This document shows, one piece after another, positions 12,444 through 24,039 of a stretch of DNA of 50,000 nt; positions within the stretch are counted from its first letter, which is position 1, and each line of letters begins with the position of its first letter. This DNA comes from Tubiluchus corallicola (Eukaryota; Priapulida; Priapulimorpha; Priapulimorphida; Tubiluchidae). The DNA lies in NCBI GenBank assembly GCA_030141605.1, contig JAQGDQ010000247.1, positions 42,501 to 92,500 of the forward strand, given 5' to 3'. The notes below the pieces were generated by a model. It was not told the origin of the DNA. It worked only from the letters and a program-made list of their open reading frames with translations, and searched no databases. Made by a program: the position numbers and the translations under genes.

Positions 12444-12512
12444 TTTTTCAAATCGCGAGTACATATCGTTTACATGTGAATTATGCATTTCATTGCATTG
12501 ACGGTAAGATGC

Positions 12513-12668
12513 ATAGATGGATGGATAGATAGATAGAAGGATGAATGGGTGAAAGAATGAATGAACGAACGAACGAACGAACGAACGAATGAATGAATGA
12601 ATGAATGAATGAATGAATGAATGAATGACTGAAAGAACGAATGAACGAATAAATGTATGAATGAATAA
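12513..12668 (+). repeat. tetranucleotide array GGAT/GATA/GAAC/GAAT
   Basis: Short GATG and GATA runs lead into (GAAC) units near 12560 and a (GAAT) run near 12585-12626, followed by degenerate units. The Ser/Phe/Ile/His minus-strand frame is an artefact. Confidence 0.92.
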
Positions 12669-13124
12669 AACAAGTGAATGTAGGAATTTAATAAATAATC
12701 AAATAAATGGACAAACAAATGAAAAACGAAGTAAATTCATATTAGCTTCGAAAAATACAAACATTTTGTTGATTGAATCTCGCACTAAACATTGTTTTAG
12801 CATACGCTCCACAGAGGGCAGCAGCATGCATTCGCTTTTTTTAACGCGCAGGTAGACTTAACTAAGACGTTTTTATTTTTAACTAAATGAAAATATTTTA
12901 CTTGTTTGGCACATTTGCAGCAATGCAGACAGTTGAGTCAGTAGATTAAAACAAATATGTTAACCCGTTACCGGTTGTAGCTACATCTGTAGCAAAATGA
13001 GAAAAATGGAATAATGAAGTCTGTTGGAATAATGCTAGTCGGTGCCGCCATCTGTAGGGAAACTTTTTTATAAGCCGTTAGTTCACAATGATAAGAGTAC
13101 AAATAAATTATAAATATATAACTG
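12669..13124. other. unique non-coding stretch
   Basis: No gene is visible. A CTCF-like match CCGCCATCTGTAGG lies at 13045-13058, and ACAGAGGGCAGCAGC near 12810 resembles the same motif on the other strand. Confidence 0.45.
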
Positions 13125-13165
13125 AGTAAGTAAATAAATAAATAAACAAATAAATAAGTAAATAA

Positions 13166-13197
<32 letters not shown>

Positions 13198-13302
13198 AAA
13201 TAAATAAATAAATATATAATAAATAAACAAATAAATAAATAACTGACAAAGTAAATAAGAACAAAAAATAAAAAATAAGTAAATAAATAAATAAATAAAT
13301 TT
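13125..13302 (+). repeat. (AAAT)n array with interruptions
   Basis: AAATAAAT blocks alternate with AAGTAAAT, AACAAAT and AATAATAAAT variants. The array may once have been a retroelement tail, but I see no ORF2 motif upstream on either strand. Confidence 0.9.
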
Positions 13303-13689
13303 ATTTTACCGTTTTTAAGCCGCATCTTTTTAAATATTTTGCTAATACATGGCTTTGTGACAGAACCAATTTTTGAAGAAAATATCAGATATAATATATT
13401 TATTATGACGTGTGAAAAGCGTTAGCCATTATTAATCTCACAAATCTGTCCTAAATTTAAAAAAAAACAAAGCGTTTTTTTATAAATTCGTAAATAAGCA
13501 ACTTTTTTCTGCTTTTAGAAAATCTTATGGCGCGTTCAGACGTAGAGACTTCTTCTCTCTCAACCTGTTGCGCAACTTTCTGTGGCTGTTGTTTTCCGTA
13601 TTGCAATAGTTTTGAAAGTCACCCTTGCTTTCTGACAGATACAAATGCTGGACAGTCTATAATTTTGAAGCCTAAAGAATTTAAATAGC

Positions 13690-14097
<408 letters not shown>

Positions 14098-14224
14098 AGC
14101 TAAATGTTGATTATCAACGTTTTAGGCCCTGCTATGAATTTCAAGAGTTTTTATGACACACCTATCACTAATCATCAATGCTTGACGATGCGCTGCTTAA
14201 TTACCTAAAATATTTAAAGAGGAA

Positions 14225-14700
14225 GAAAAGGGGAACTTTAAAATATATTTCATAGAACATTCCTTGTTAAGTTATATTATCAAAATAAGCTTACCTGTTT
14301 GGGAGACTTATGCAAAACCGGAAAAAATTAGTAATAAATTAAAATACTCGCGCCAACTGGTAAAACGTCCCTGCACTGCCATCCCAGTGTGCACCACTGA
14401 TTCACCAAAAAAATTATTGAAGTTATTACCAAGAAGAAGTAATTTAAACTTTTGCTTAGTTCACAAAAGAGTGTGGTACGATTGCTTTGATTATTTTTTC
14501 AAAATTTGCGCAATATTATTTAAGCTTGTTTCAAACGACTTCCTGTAAAAATGGCTGCGCCTACTGGTCATTGTATGAGTTTAAATTACAAATTTTAAAC
14601 AGCGTTGCTGGTAACTCAAACCCTATATGCAATAAGACAGCATGTAAGTGATATAAAACTTCAAGACGAATCTTTTAAGAGCTTTAGTTATGAAGAGTGA
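14225..14700 (+). repeat. dispersed repeat family R2, copy 1
   Basis: Segments at 14287-14410 (CTTACCTGT..., GCGCCAACTGGTAAAACGTC, CCAGTGTGCACCA) and 14617-14690 (GCAATAAGACAGCAT, TTCAAGACGA) recur in the same order and orientation at 15690-15900. Copy 1 has about 200 bp between them that copy 2 lacks. The 94-codon frame inside has no recognisable domain. Confidence 0.6.
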
Positions 14701-14895
14701 CAATCTAACAAGCCCTGCTTTTTAATTGCCCGCAACACATTTACCTTCGTATAAAGGTGAACAGTGTTTGAGGCTTTTCCTGTGTAGTATTTCTTATTTG
14801 TATTATGTTCATTGTAGCCCCTTTCACTATATATTGTACATGAAACTATTGTAAATGTGTAATGTGAAATAAATGACTTATGACTTATGACTTAT
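14700..14895 (+). mobile_element. probable 5'-truncated LINE 3' end
   Basis: The stretch ends with AATAAA directly followed by three TGACTTA units (14868-14893). This is the kind of 3' tail left by non-LTR retrotransposons that end in a short tandem motif. No ORF2 coding remains. The assignment rests on the tail alone. Confidence 0.4.
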
Positions 14896-14969
14896 CTTCA
14901 GTTTTAAATATTTAAGAAGTTGGACGTGCAATTCATAGTTTCATATTTATAAAAATGTCTCTAATTAAC

Positions 14970-14996
14970 TATATATATATATATATATATATATAA
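14970..14996. repeat. (AT)n tail of the minus-strand LINE
   Basis: About 25 bp of AT dinucleotide sits just beyond the AATAAA (minus strand) of the LINE fragment at 14997-15420. Confidence 0.85.
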
Positions 14997-15420
14997 TAAT
15001 CTTTATTTCCCATTAGAAACATTGATAATCACTGATAAAAACTTTACAGAGATAATCAATCAGTGTTAGTTAATAAAAACTTACACTGCTGAAGGCAAAT
15101 GCGTCAGTGCAATCTAAACTACTGTGCAGTAATGACGAATAAAATCAAACATATTTACAACCATACACAAAAAATAAAAAAAAACAAAAAACTATGATTT
15201 AATTAATATGGCCGTGGGTATATGAATTCTGAATTAGTGTGTATGTTGTCGTACTGGTGTGATGGTATTTCATATCTGGTTAATATAAGTGATTTTAATT
15301 TTGTTTTAAATGCTGATAGGGACTTGATTTGTTTAACCTGTAATGGTAGAGAATTCCAAAGTAAAATTGCTTGTTTGATTACAGAGTTCGTTCAATATTC
15401 AGAGTAATCATTAACTAACC
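14997..15420 (-). pseudogene. 5'-truncated LINE, ORF2 C-terminus and 3' UTR
   Basis: Read on the minus strand, a frame from about 15411 down to a TAA at 15203-15205 contains WNSLP (15344-15358), followed by LSAFKTKLKSL. This is the characteristic C-terminal signature of ORF2 proteins of CR1/L2/Jockey-like non-LTR retrotransposons (W-N-x-L-P, then F-K-x-x-L). A 3' UTR of about 190 bp follows, then AATAAAG (rc near 15003) and an (AT)n tail. The 5' break abuts the ATATT pentamer array. Only the last 70 or so codons remain, so no reverse transcriptase or endonuclease domain is left. The clade cannot be fixed from this piece. Confidence 0.75.
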
Positions 15421-15424
15421 ATTA

Positions 15425-15585
15425 GTTATATTATATTATATTATATTATATTATATTATATTATATTATATTATATTATATTATATTATATTATATTATA
15501 TTATATTATATTATATTATATTATATTATATTATATTATATTATATTATATTATATTATATTATATTATATTATATATTATATGA
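15425..15585 (+). repeat. (ATATT)n pentanucleotide microsatellite
   Basis: About 160 bp of nearly pure TATAT/TATTA pentamers is bracketed by a direct repeat: GAGTAATCATTAACTAACCA ends before it (15403-15422) and GAGTAATATTAACTAACCA follows it (about 15584-15602). Confidence 0.95.
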
Positions 15586-15624
15586 GTAATATTAACTAAC
15601 CAGTAATTCAGAGTACTAAATTAA

Positions 15625-15905
15625 AGGAGAAGAAATGGGATTTAAAAGTATGCCTCAAAAACTTTCCATTCAAAGTTAAGTAACTTTGCTTTACACTTAC
15701 CTGTCTGAAAGGCATATGTAACTGAAAAAGAAAACTCTTTGTAATTTAAAATGTTTGCGCCAGTTGATAAAACGTCACCATTTCATTATCCTAGTGTGCA
15801 CCAAAATCGTCACTGACTCACGCTCACCAACTAATACAGGTCCTGCGCGCAATAAGACAGCATATGGTTCGGAATTTTCAAGACGATTTTTAAGCTTTTT
15901 ATTTT
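15625..15905 (+). repeat. dispersed repeat family R2, copy 2
   Basis: The ordered blocks CTTACCTGTCTG (15696), GCGCCAGTTGATAAAACGTC (15757), CTAGTGTGCACCA (about 15790), GCAATAAGACAGCAT (15850) and TTCAAGACGA (15878) match copy 1 at 14287-14690. The roughly 200-bp central part of copy 1 is absent. The class is unknown. Direct orientation and 1.4 kb spacing suggest independent insertions or a local duplication. Confidence 0.6.
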
Positions 15906-15956
15906 ATTTATTATTTATTTACTTTATTTTTAAGAATTCTGTTTTTCAGTGCTTTA

Positions 15957-16846
15957 ATTAAAGGCTGACAGGATTTTCAAGTCCGATAAAAGTATACATT
16001 TTAACACAATTAATACTGCAAAAGCGTTTCTGATAATTAAATAATAGATTAAAAACTTAATTAACGATGGGCGAGCCCAATTATTGATGACATCACAAAC
16101 TAACATAATTTTTAAGAGTAAAAATATTCCACGAGCGTGTTGCGCCTGTTTGTGGAAGCGAAAATTGAAGTACAATGCTACTGTAAGATATTCAGTGTGT
16201 CGTACTAAAACTAAGTAAGTTTTAAGGTAAAAAACAAATTTCAAATTTATTGCTGTGCTCACGCATGAGCTGCCGAACGTGTGTAGTTCGTCACAAACTA
16301 GCACATCTGAACTGAGAGGTACAGCAAATGTTTTTTTGCAATGCGTTTCCGAAATGCAGGCGCTAGTGCCCGTCTAACTAACGAATGGCGAATCTCATGT
16401 AACAGTGAAGACGGCGGGCGTCCGATTCGTACGTTTTGCTTGTAATAAAATACCTAATTTACTGATTCGTGCAGGAAAAGGAACTTCACAAAGCTTTTTT
16501 AAAATTTAACATCTATAAGATAACTGAAACTAACAGGACCTTGAACTGATCACACTGCAGCTGGGTAGACATTTGTAACGAATGATGGGCGAGTGACTTA
16601 CTTGTAGTTTGAACAGGTTTACACGACTTACTTTAATTAATTAACTTTTCTACGAAACAGAACATTTTTCAAGCCCAGGTATGTATTTTTTCAATATGTG
16701 CACTTAGGCCTAGTGTTACTGTATTTACTGTTTTCTCTCTCTCTCTTCCCCCCTCTCTCTCTCTATCTCTCTGTCACTCTCACTCACTCACTCTTTCACT
16801 TTCTCCCTCTCTTTCTCCATCTGCCTCCCTTCCTACCTACCTCCCT

Positions 16847-16944
<98 letters not shown>

Positions 16945-17603
16945 CACCGATTTCTGTCTCTTCTTTTCACCCATTCCTCTTCTCTCTGCGCCTCAGTGTC
17001 TCTTTCTGCCTCCTCTCTCTTTCTGCTTCTCTCTCTTTCTGCTTCTCTCACTCGGTTTCTCTGCCTGTCAATCTGGCTGTCTCTCTCTCTCCTTTCTTTC
17101 CCTCTGTCTCCTCTGTCTTACTCTCACTCTGTCACTCATTCACTCACTCTCTATCACGTTCTTTCTCTCTCTCCTTTCATCTTTTCCCGCTTTCCCCCCT
17201 TTATCCGTCCCTTCTTTCTAACGTCTCTCATGTGCTATACTTATCAGTTCAGATGTGTTAGTTTGTGACGAACTACACACGTTCGACAGTTCATGCGTGA
17301 GCACAGCGGTTGTAATTTGAAATTCAAATTTTATCTTAAAACTCGCCTAGTTTTAGTACAACACACTGAACATCTTACAGTAGTAATGTACTTCAATTTT
17401 CGCTTTTGCAAAAAGATTCATCACGCTCGTAGACGTTTTACTGTTAAAAATTATGTTAGTTTGTGACGTCATCAATAATTGGGCTCGTCCGCCGTTCGTT
17501 AAGATTTTAATCTATTATTTAATTATCAAAAATGCGTTTGCAGTATTAATTATGTTAAATGTATACTTTTATCGGACTTGAAAATGGAGTAGTATATGAA
17601 AAA
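15957..17603. mobile_element. large inverted-repeat (foldback-like) structure
   Basis: The left arm 15957-16312 is the inverted counterpart of the right arm 17243-17603, over about 350 bp. Shared words include TAGTTTGTGACGAACTACAC, TTAGTTTGTGACGTCATCAA type, and TATACTTTTATCGGACTTG. The left arm lacks about 22 bp (AGTATATGAAAAATC region) that the right arm and the copy at 11070-11115 retain. The missing piece lies between GAAAAT words, as expected of a slippage deletion. The roughly 930-bp interior contains a CT-rich block at 16735-17230. It could be one foldback transposon or two inverted copies of a 350-bp unit. Confidence 0.65.
16735..17230 (+). repeat. CT-rich polypyrimidine array
   Basis: Pure CT lies at about 16853-16938, flanked by TCTTTCTGC and CTCACTCACTC variants. 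GTCACTCTCACTCAC and CATCTGCCTCCCTTCCTACC are shared with 10560-10720. Confidence 0.93.
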
Positions 17604-19316
17604 TCGTCGTGTCCTTCTTTAAAGAAATGTGTACAATCGTCGCACAGAGCCGGCAAAAATGGTTGAGTACTGAAACCAAATATCCCTTAAATAAATGAGA
17701 GACTGTATCTGGTGTTGAAAGAAACGCCTACGTCTAGTTTGCAGTGAAAATGATGGATGATAGAGCTCTTATTGTAAATTTTAACAATTGTGACACCCAA
17801 TTTTTTCAGCATTTAATTTTTTACTTTCTGTTTTAAAACTTTTGTATCTTTAGAAGAATTTATGAGAATGGCTTAACATTTTTGGTGTTTATACATTAGT
17901 ATCTGTAACATCAGCGCGATAATTTTCAATTGATTCCGTTGTTTTCTTACAATATCGTGATCAAAACTTCAGCGCCACCTGATACATTAAAAATACTAAA
18001 AGAATGAAAGTGTTTGTGGTTTGGTAGAGATAATTAAGTGCGTAATAAAGGAATTATAATCTTGAGTCTTTACTTGAAATTTGACAACATTTAGACAGCA
18101 GAGTTATACAGAATTTTCTTAGATTTACACTTCCGTTTTTCAGCGAGTTTTCTTTATCTCAAATATTCCGTCTATTTTTTCCTCCAAGTCACGAACGTTT
18201 TCACGAATACGCTACAGGCATTTTAGGACAAATGGCAACCTACTTTTTAAAAACACTGAAATTTTAAAGCACCTTCCACACCTGATATTTCTACAGGCAT
18301 GTTACACCGAAAGCATAAATTTAACACGGCTGCTCTAAATAGATTGAACCAAACCTTTTGACATAAGTGTTAGCTGTTTTCTGTTCTCATTCGCCACAGT
18401 TTGCTCTTTGTGTACTTATGTGTTATTATGTTTTATGTATTAACGTGTATTAGCATTATTACGTATTTCTGTACTTTCTTACAGAACGTCACTATTTTTG
18501 GTTCATTTGAAAAAGCAGAGAGAATATGTGAAGCATTTCACAGTTCAAATAAATAACACTTCGCCATAACTTTGCAAAAAAATCAATACTTTTCATGGCT
18601 TAATTAGACAAAATGCCACTTCTCCTTACTGCTGTTATTTGCACTTCAGATTTTCTTACATGTACTGTATTTTCAACTTTATAAAAGCCGTTTGTAGAAA
18701 GGCTACGTCAATAACTTCCATATTCCAAAAATAGCAATATAATTTCGGTGTATTTTTGATATTCGAAATCTTAATGCACACTTCCGCAGCGAAAGCCTAA
18801 AGTTTTATTACTTATGACCAATTTAAAAACGACACACTAGGTCATGACAACATTTTTATACACATTTCTTGGAAAGTACCTCCTAGACTCTCTATAAATA
18901 AGTAGTGTAAGCTGGTGAAAATGTTATAGCATCAATAAAAGGCGATTACTGTTAAATAAAAGTGGCAAGGTAACTTGTTCCTTGTGTTTTCTATACATTG
19001 TAATCGTAATAAGCTTTAGGCTGCTCAGAATACAGAAGTTCTGGGTTCGAGTACATGTGACGACAAAAAATTTTTGTTTCTCTAATTTCTTTTTGTCACT
19101 TACAGTTATTAGTTTTGTATTTGTTTTGCATTTATAAGTTTTCAGATTCCAACATTTGTGTTTGCTTATTGTCCATTATGTAGATTAGTGAAGATTAGTG
19201 GCGCCATCCGTTGACAAAAAGAAGAAGCTATGTGTCCTTTCACTTGCGTAATTTCCTCAGTTGCGCGTTATATTTTTATTTATTATTTGGCAACTTTTTC
19301 ACAGACTATGATATCG
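17604..19316. other. unique AT-rich non-coding stretch
   Basis: No gene or long repeat is seen. A box-B-like TGGGTTCGAGTAC lies at about 19040, followed by AAAAAATTTTTG, resembling the site at 33583. A partial CTCF-like CAGCGCCACCTGATAC lies near 17970. Confidence 0.5.
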
Positions 19317-19816
19317 ACTAGAGGTGAGCATTCTGTATTAGAAGGCGAATTCGATTAGAATCGAACTTTTGACTTTCGAACTCAAATCAAAGCCGAATTT
19401 CACGATTTCTTATCCGAATCGAATTCGAATTCAGTTGTTACGATTTCGAATAAATTTTCGAATCAATAATAAAAAGTGTTCTCATAAAGATCCTGTGCAT
19501 TAAGACTTATAGGTCTTGTAGGTCTGATAGACTATAGATATAGAACCTAAGACTGTAATTCTAGGTTCGAATCGATTTCGAATTAAAAAAAACTGAACCG
19601 AATCGAATTCGAATTCAATTGTTACGATTTCGAATAAATTTTCGAGTCAATAATAAAAGTGTTCTCACAAAGATACTGTGCATTAAAACCTATAGGTCTT
19701 ATAGGTCTGATAGACTATAGATATAGAACGTAGAACTATAATTCTAGGTTCGAATCGATTTCGAATTAAGAAAACTGAATCGAATTGAATGCGGACTTTT
19801 GATGTTCACCTCTAGT
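19317..19816. mobile_element. non-autonomous TIR transposon with 184-bp internal duplication
   Basis: The ends are terminal inverted repeats: 19317-19332 (ACTAGAGGTGAGCATT) and the reverse complement of 19801-19816 (ACTAGAGGTGAACATC) agree at 14 of 16. The interior is AT-rich with many GAATTCGAAT words and holds two head-to-tail copies of a 184-bp unit starting at 19414 and 19598. There is no coding capacity. TAGAGGTG-type termini with GAATTCGAA-rich subterminal sequence occur in hAT-like MITEs, but I see no matching 8-bp target duplication, so the superfamily is uncertain. Confidence 0.75.
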
Positions 19817-20960
19817 GCCCATTGTGTCAAGTGACTGATCTTTGCTCTATATAAACCTACAATGCATTAATCTAAACTAATCTGCATAAATAGGCCCTTT
19901 AATTCATATTCACTCTTCTCACCTCCAACTATAAAACATCCATTAACACATTAAACTATTGGACAAAGTCATTGATACAAAAGTGTAAATGCATCGCCTA
20001 CAGAAACAAAATACTCTTAGTTGAAATTCAGTTGTTTACCGTATTGTGACTGCTAAACCGAGGAAGACTCAAGCTTGTAAATTCTTGTCATGAATTCTAA
20101 CATTATATTCAAGCTCATTGAACTTGCAGTTACGATCTACCTGGGGGCTGCCCATTAAGTGGGTAACCGTTCCTCTGACTGCCCACCAATCCGCCGAACA
20201 AAATGAAAAACTACAGTGAGAGCTTGGGAACCAGGTTGATTACCTAGTGGCCTACTATGGGTAAAATGTGCAAAATACACCTTAGTGCTGAGGTTTCACT
20301 GACGTAGCGGAGTTCGTGAGAACCTGTTACGCGTTCCATGTGCTACACGCGTTACGTTCTAAGTGCTGTGTTAACGGTTTTCTCGTAAAATAGACGGGAC
20401 GGAACAAACAAGATAGCAAAGGGAACGCAGGGAAGAGAGGGAATTGTTCCCGGTAACTGGTGAGTGTCGCATTCTAGAAACAATAGAGTAATTGTGACGT
20501 CATGCGTATAAAATTACAGCAGTTATCATAATTTATGATAAATTCTTAATAAAAACTGATTGTTTCTGATTAAAAGCTGAAATTACTGCACTAAAAGAAG
20601 TTAAAATTGCTTTAATTTAGATTATTTTATTTATAATTACAGTAATGAAGAAAGAGTAATTAGTTTTGTTTATATAAGATATTATTTTCCCGGGAAAAAA
20701 TTCTGATAATTCCTTTCAATTTTCTTAATAGAAATTCCCTTTCTTTTGCGAGTGTGTAATTACTCTACCTATAAAATTTTATGATTAGTCCTATAATTGG
20801 TCTACCTATAAAATTTAATGATTAGTCGCATGGGCTAAGCAAACAAACTGAATTATGCATTTTAGCTTGCGTGGAACAAATTAATTTTACAAGAATCTTA
20901 GCAATTGAAAGACGTTACGTCAATCAAATCATTACAACTTACATTTGAGCCTAATTTGTT
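19817..20960. other. unique non-coding stretch
   Basis: I see no gene. The block at 20140-20470 is of more balanced composition than its surroundings and contains GTTACGCG/CGCGTTACG words. A CRE palindrome TGACGTCA is near 20496. TACCTATAAAATTT-ATGATTAGTC occurs twice near 20766 and 20808 as a short direct duplication. Confidence 0.5.
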
Positions 20961-20974
20961 AAATAAATAAATAA

Positions 20975-21232
20975 AGAAATGAATGAATGAATGAATGAAT
21001 GAATGAATGAATGATTGAATGAATGAATGAATGATTGAATGAATGAATGAATGAATGAATGAATGAATGAATGATTGAATGAATGAATGAATGAATGAAT
21101 GAATGAATGAATGAATGATTGAATGAATGAATGAATGAATGAATGAATGAATGAATGAATGAATGAATGAATAAATGATGAATGAATGAATGAATGAATG
21201 AATGAATGAATAAATAAATAAATATATAAACA
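20975..21232 (+). repeat. (GAAT)n array with periodic GATT variants
   Basis: GAATGAAT runs are broken by single GATT units at about 21013, 21033, 21073 and 21117, so short blocks were duplicated. The array starts and ends with AAAT units. The Ser-Phe-Ile-His frames on the minus strand are artefacts. Confidence 0.95.
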
Positions 21233-21960
21233 AATAAATGAACACAAAACACATTAAAATGCAAAAATACAAATTTATTATGAAAGGTGTTACCTATAGC
21301 TATTACGATAGTTTTACGATAGATATTATGATAGATATTACAATATTAAAAAAGGGAACAGAATATTTTCGATGTTAAAGTCTGAGAAGTATGAAAGTAT
21401 ATAAACATTAAGGATCTGTAATAAGTTAATACCAACAGCCTATCTGCATTAACTCATTATGCAGGGTGAACTTTCAACTCATTACAGCTCATTATTAATT
21501 TATGCTTCATAATTTGTTTCTTTATTTAAAATTTAGATAAAAAACACCACGAATATGTTACAAAGTCCACAGTTTTTGTTTAGCATTGTACTGTATAACT
21601 ACTTTCTTTATACTAGAAGTGTCTTCATTTGTCTCAGCAACGGTTTTCAAAGTGATGGTAGTGAAATATAAATCATGCTACAGCTTCATTTTGATATAGA
21701 TAATTCACTCTCTAGTAGTAAAGCCAACGATCGGCTGTATGAAAAAGTTTGAACGGGGTGCGAGTTCGAAACTGCTCTTAGTAAATATTTGCATCTCTAC
21801 AGAGCAATCACATCTCCACATTTTCTTTCTGTGAGTTTGTAGTTGCTTCAGTTGCATTCCGCAATTCATGTTTTAACTTCGACTTATTGTAGTCTCCTGC
21901 CTGGAGTTGCAGATGGCTTGTCTGGGCCAGCATTGGTGAAATGACATAATGACACAAACA
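21233..21960. other. AT-rich non-coding stretch
   Basis: I see nothing assignable. GCGAGTTCGAAAC near 21761 resembles a Pol III B box but has no partner A box. Confidence 0.45.
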
Positions 21961-21964
21961 ATTA

Positions 21965-22030
21965 TCACCGTCATCATCATCATCATCATCATAAGCATCA
22001 TCAGCATTATCATCGTCATCATCATCATCG

Positions 22031-22063
<33 letters not shown>

Positions 22064-22102
22064 CCATCATCATCATCATCATCTTCTTCTTCTTCTTCTT
22101 CA
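21965..22102 (+). repeat. compound (ATC)n/(GTC)n/(TTC)n trinucleotide array
   Basis: ATC, GTC (about 22029-22056), ATC and TTC (22082-22101) runs succeed one another. All are N-T-C type units, consistent with serial point mutation and expansion. Confidence 0.93.
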
Positions 22103-23630
22103 TTACCTGCACCACTGCCATCTTGTTTTCAAAACGACTGTATAATTTGTGACAGCTCTTTGCTAGTAAGACTGTCTTGGCAAGAATGTGGGTCACACAT
22201 TTGAAGTTGATACCACCAAAGAAGCTTACCACCATGTTATTAAAGGCTGGACAGTGGTCAGGCAGATTAATCATCCAACTCCAAGTCTGATGGATGTGTT
22301 GAATAAGTTGACCACAGGTCAGTTTACCACAGGCGATACATTGAAGTTCTCTCACTGTAACTATCAATGCTCTATTGAGGCATCTTTGCCAATAGGCCTA
22401 GCACTTTCATGATTTCATTCATCTTCACAACTTCTATTTTTGCGGGATTGTTTTTGTTGAAGGAATTCGAACAATTACTATCATCTTGTGCTTTAGTATC
22501 TCTTTTTCTCCCTCTTCCCGTTCTTTCTCATTCCACCGATCTCTTTCTGTCCTTCTTTTTCTCCTTTCTCTCCATTTTCTCTTCATTTTTCTTCTTTTCC
22601 GTTATCTTTCTTCTGTTTTGCCCTTTTCACTCATTTTTCCATTATCCTCTTCATTCCAAGTTAAAATTTCAAGCTTTTGTGACATAAATCTTTATACTAT
22701 AGTACATTAACATTGTACCATTTTTAGTCCCTTTTGTATCATTTATCATTTTAAACAATTTAATTTGCATGATGTGACATTGATTAAGCAAGTCTGGGTT
22801 GATATATTGGCGTGTCCTGTTTATAATAGGCATGAATAAAAGTGATTTCAAGGGGTCAAGCAGTTGCTTATTTCGAAAGAGCTGCAAACCTGTATAAAAT
22901 AAGAATGTTATCTTGAATAAGAGATTTACATATTGGCCCTATACTAAAGAAAGCGCCATTTTGAATAAGATATTTATATATTATTCTTGTGTTACAGATT
23001 ATTGTATGATTGCCAGCAGTGTCGATTCGAACTTTACTTTGAGAATAACTTTAATGGCAGATTTTAAGATTTTCTCTATCAGTTGTTGCAAAATGAGTAA
23101 GGCCCATAGTTAGTTGTGGCAGTTTAAAACAGCACCTAAAAGCTAATCGATTTTAAATCACATCTATGACGGTGCTATCTTTGGTTTTCAGCACTAAGTC
23201 GTTAATTATGCCACACTGCCTGCTTTATTTTCAGGAAATTATGAAAATTGTTGTCCTCGTTAGTTCACAACGACCTATTTGGGAAGGACTTTGAAAGTGA
23301 TTTATCGCTGCTTACTGCAGTGCAGTGTAACAAGTGTATTTTTAAGTAAACGTTGTTTGTTAAGTAGTTTTTGTCTTGCAGATTTTGTACTTTGTCGTGA
23401 GAAAGCAGAACGAGGATGCGTTGACACTAATGGGAATTTAGTGATGTTATTTGTCCTTAAAAACTCTTCTTACATATAAAAGAGGATGCTGATTAGATGT
23501 TTATCTTTGGGACATTTGCGGCACTGGTGATAGTAATGTAGGCGCAAAATTGTATCACGACAGCTTTGCATTTTAAGTAAACACGGAGAGGATAGTAGAA
23601 AAATGAGTGTTCAGAATAAAAGACCAGAGA
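22103..23630. other. unique non-coding stretch, pyrimidine-rich at 22490-22660
   Basis: No gene was recognised. The stretch 22150-22400 is of balanced composition and open on both strands for about 70 codons without a family motif. TTGAATAAGA.ATTTA recurs at 22913 and 22961 as a short direct duplication. Confidence 0.45.
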
Positions 23631-23639
23631 GAGCGAGAG

Positions 23640-23722
<83 letters not shown>

Positions 23723-23762
23723 AGAGAGAGAGAGAGAGGGAGAGAGGGAGAGAGAGAGTTGG
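23630..23762 (+). repeat. (GA)n dinucleotide microsatellite
   Basis: About 90 bp of nearly pure GA is followed by GGAGAGAG variants. The Arg/Glu and Ser/Leu frames are artefacts. Confidence 0.96.
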
Positions 23763-24039
23763 GAAAGGGGTGGGGAAGAATGAGATAAAGACACATTCTT
23801 ATATCGCACTAATATTTGCTTTACATTTTTGTGTATCGAGAAAATCTGCTTACTAAAACGTGGAAAAGCAGAAAAGAAAGTTTATTTTGCTAGATCTGAG
23901 ATGAAAGGTTGGCCTTGAATAATATTTATGAGTCTGTCAGGTATACATTAATTAATTAAAGTACTAGCAAACCTCTACAAGCTGCAAACATCCTATTCAC
24001 CATTAGTATTTTAGAATGATGTCTAGGTAATTCAGTTCT

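Noticed and set aside
12338-12532. Poly-Ile ORF
   Set aside because: Shadow of the ATT microsatellite.
15954-16304. 116-codon minus-strand ORF
   Set aside because: It lies inside one arm of the inverted repeat. The matching arm at 17243-17603 does not preserve the frame.
21755-21775. tRNA-like B box GAGTTCGAAAC
   Set aside because: There is no A box at tRNA or SINE distance and no cloverleaf.
22188-22412. 74-codon ORF with a balanced peptide
   Set aside because: It starts at GTG, the opposite strand is equally open, and no domain is recognised. It may be decayed repeat sequence.
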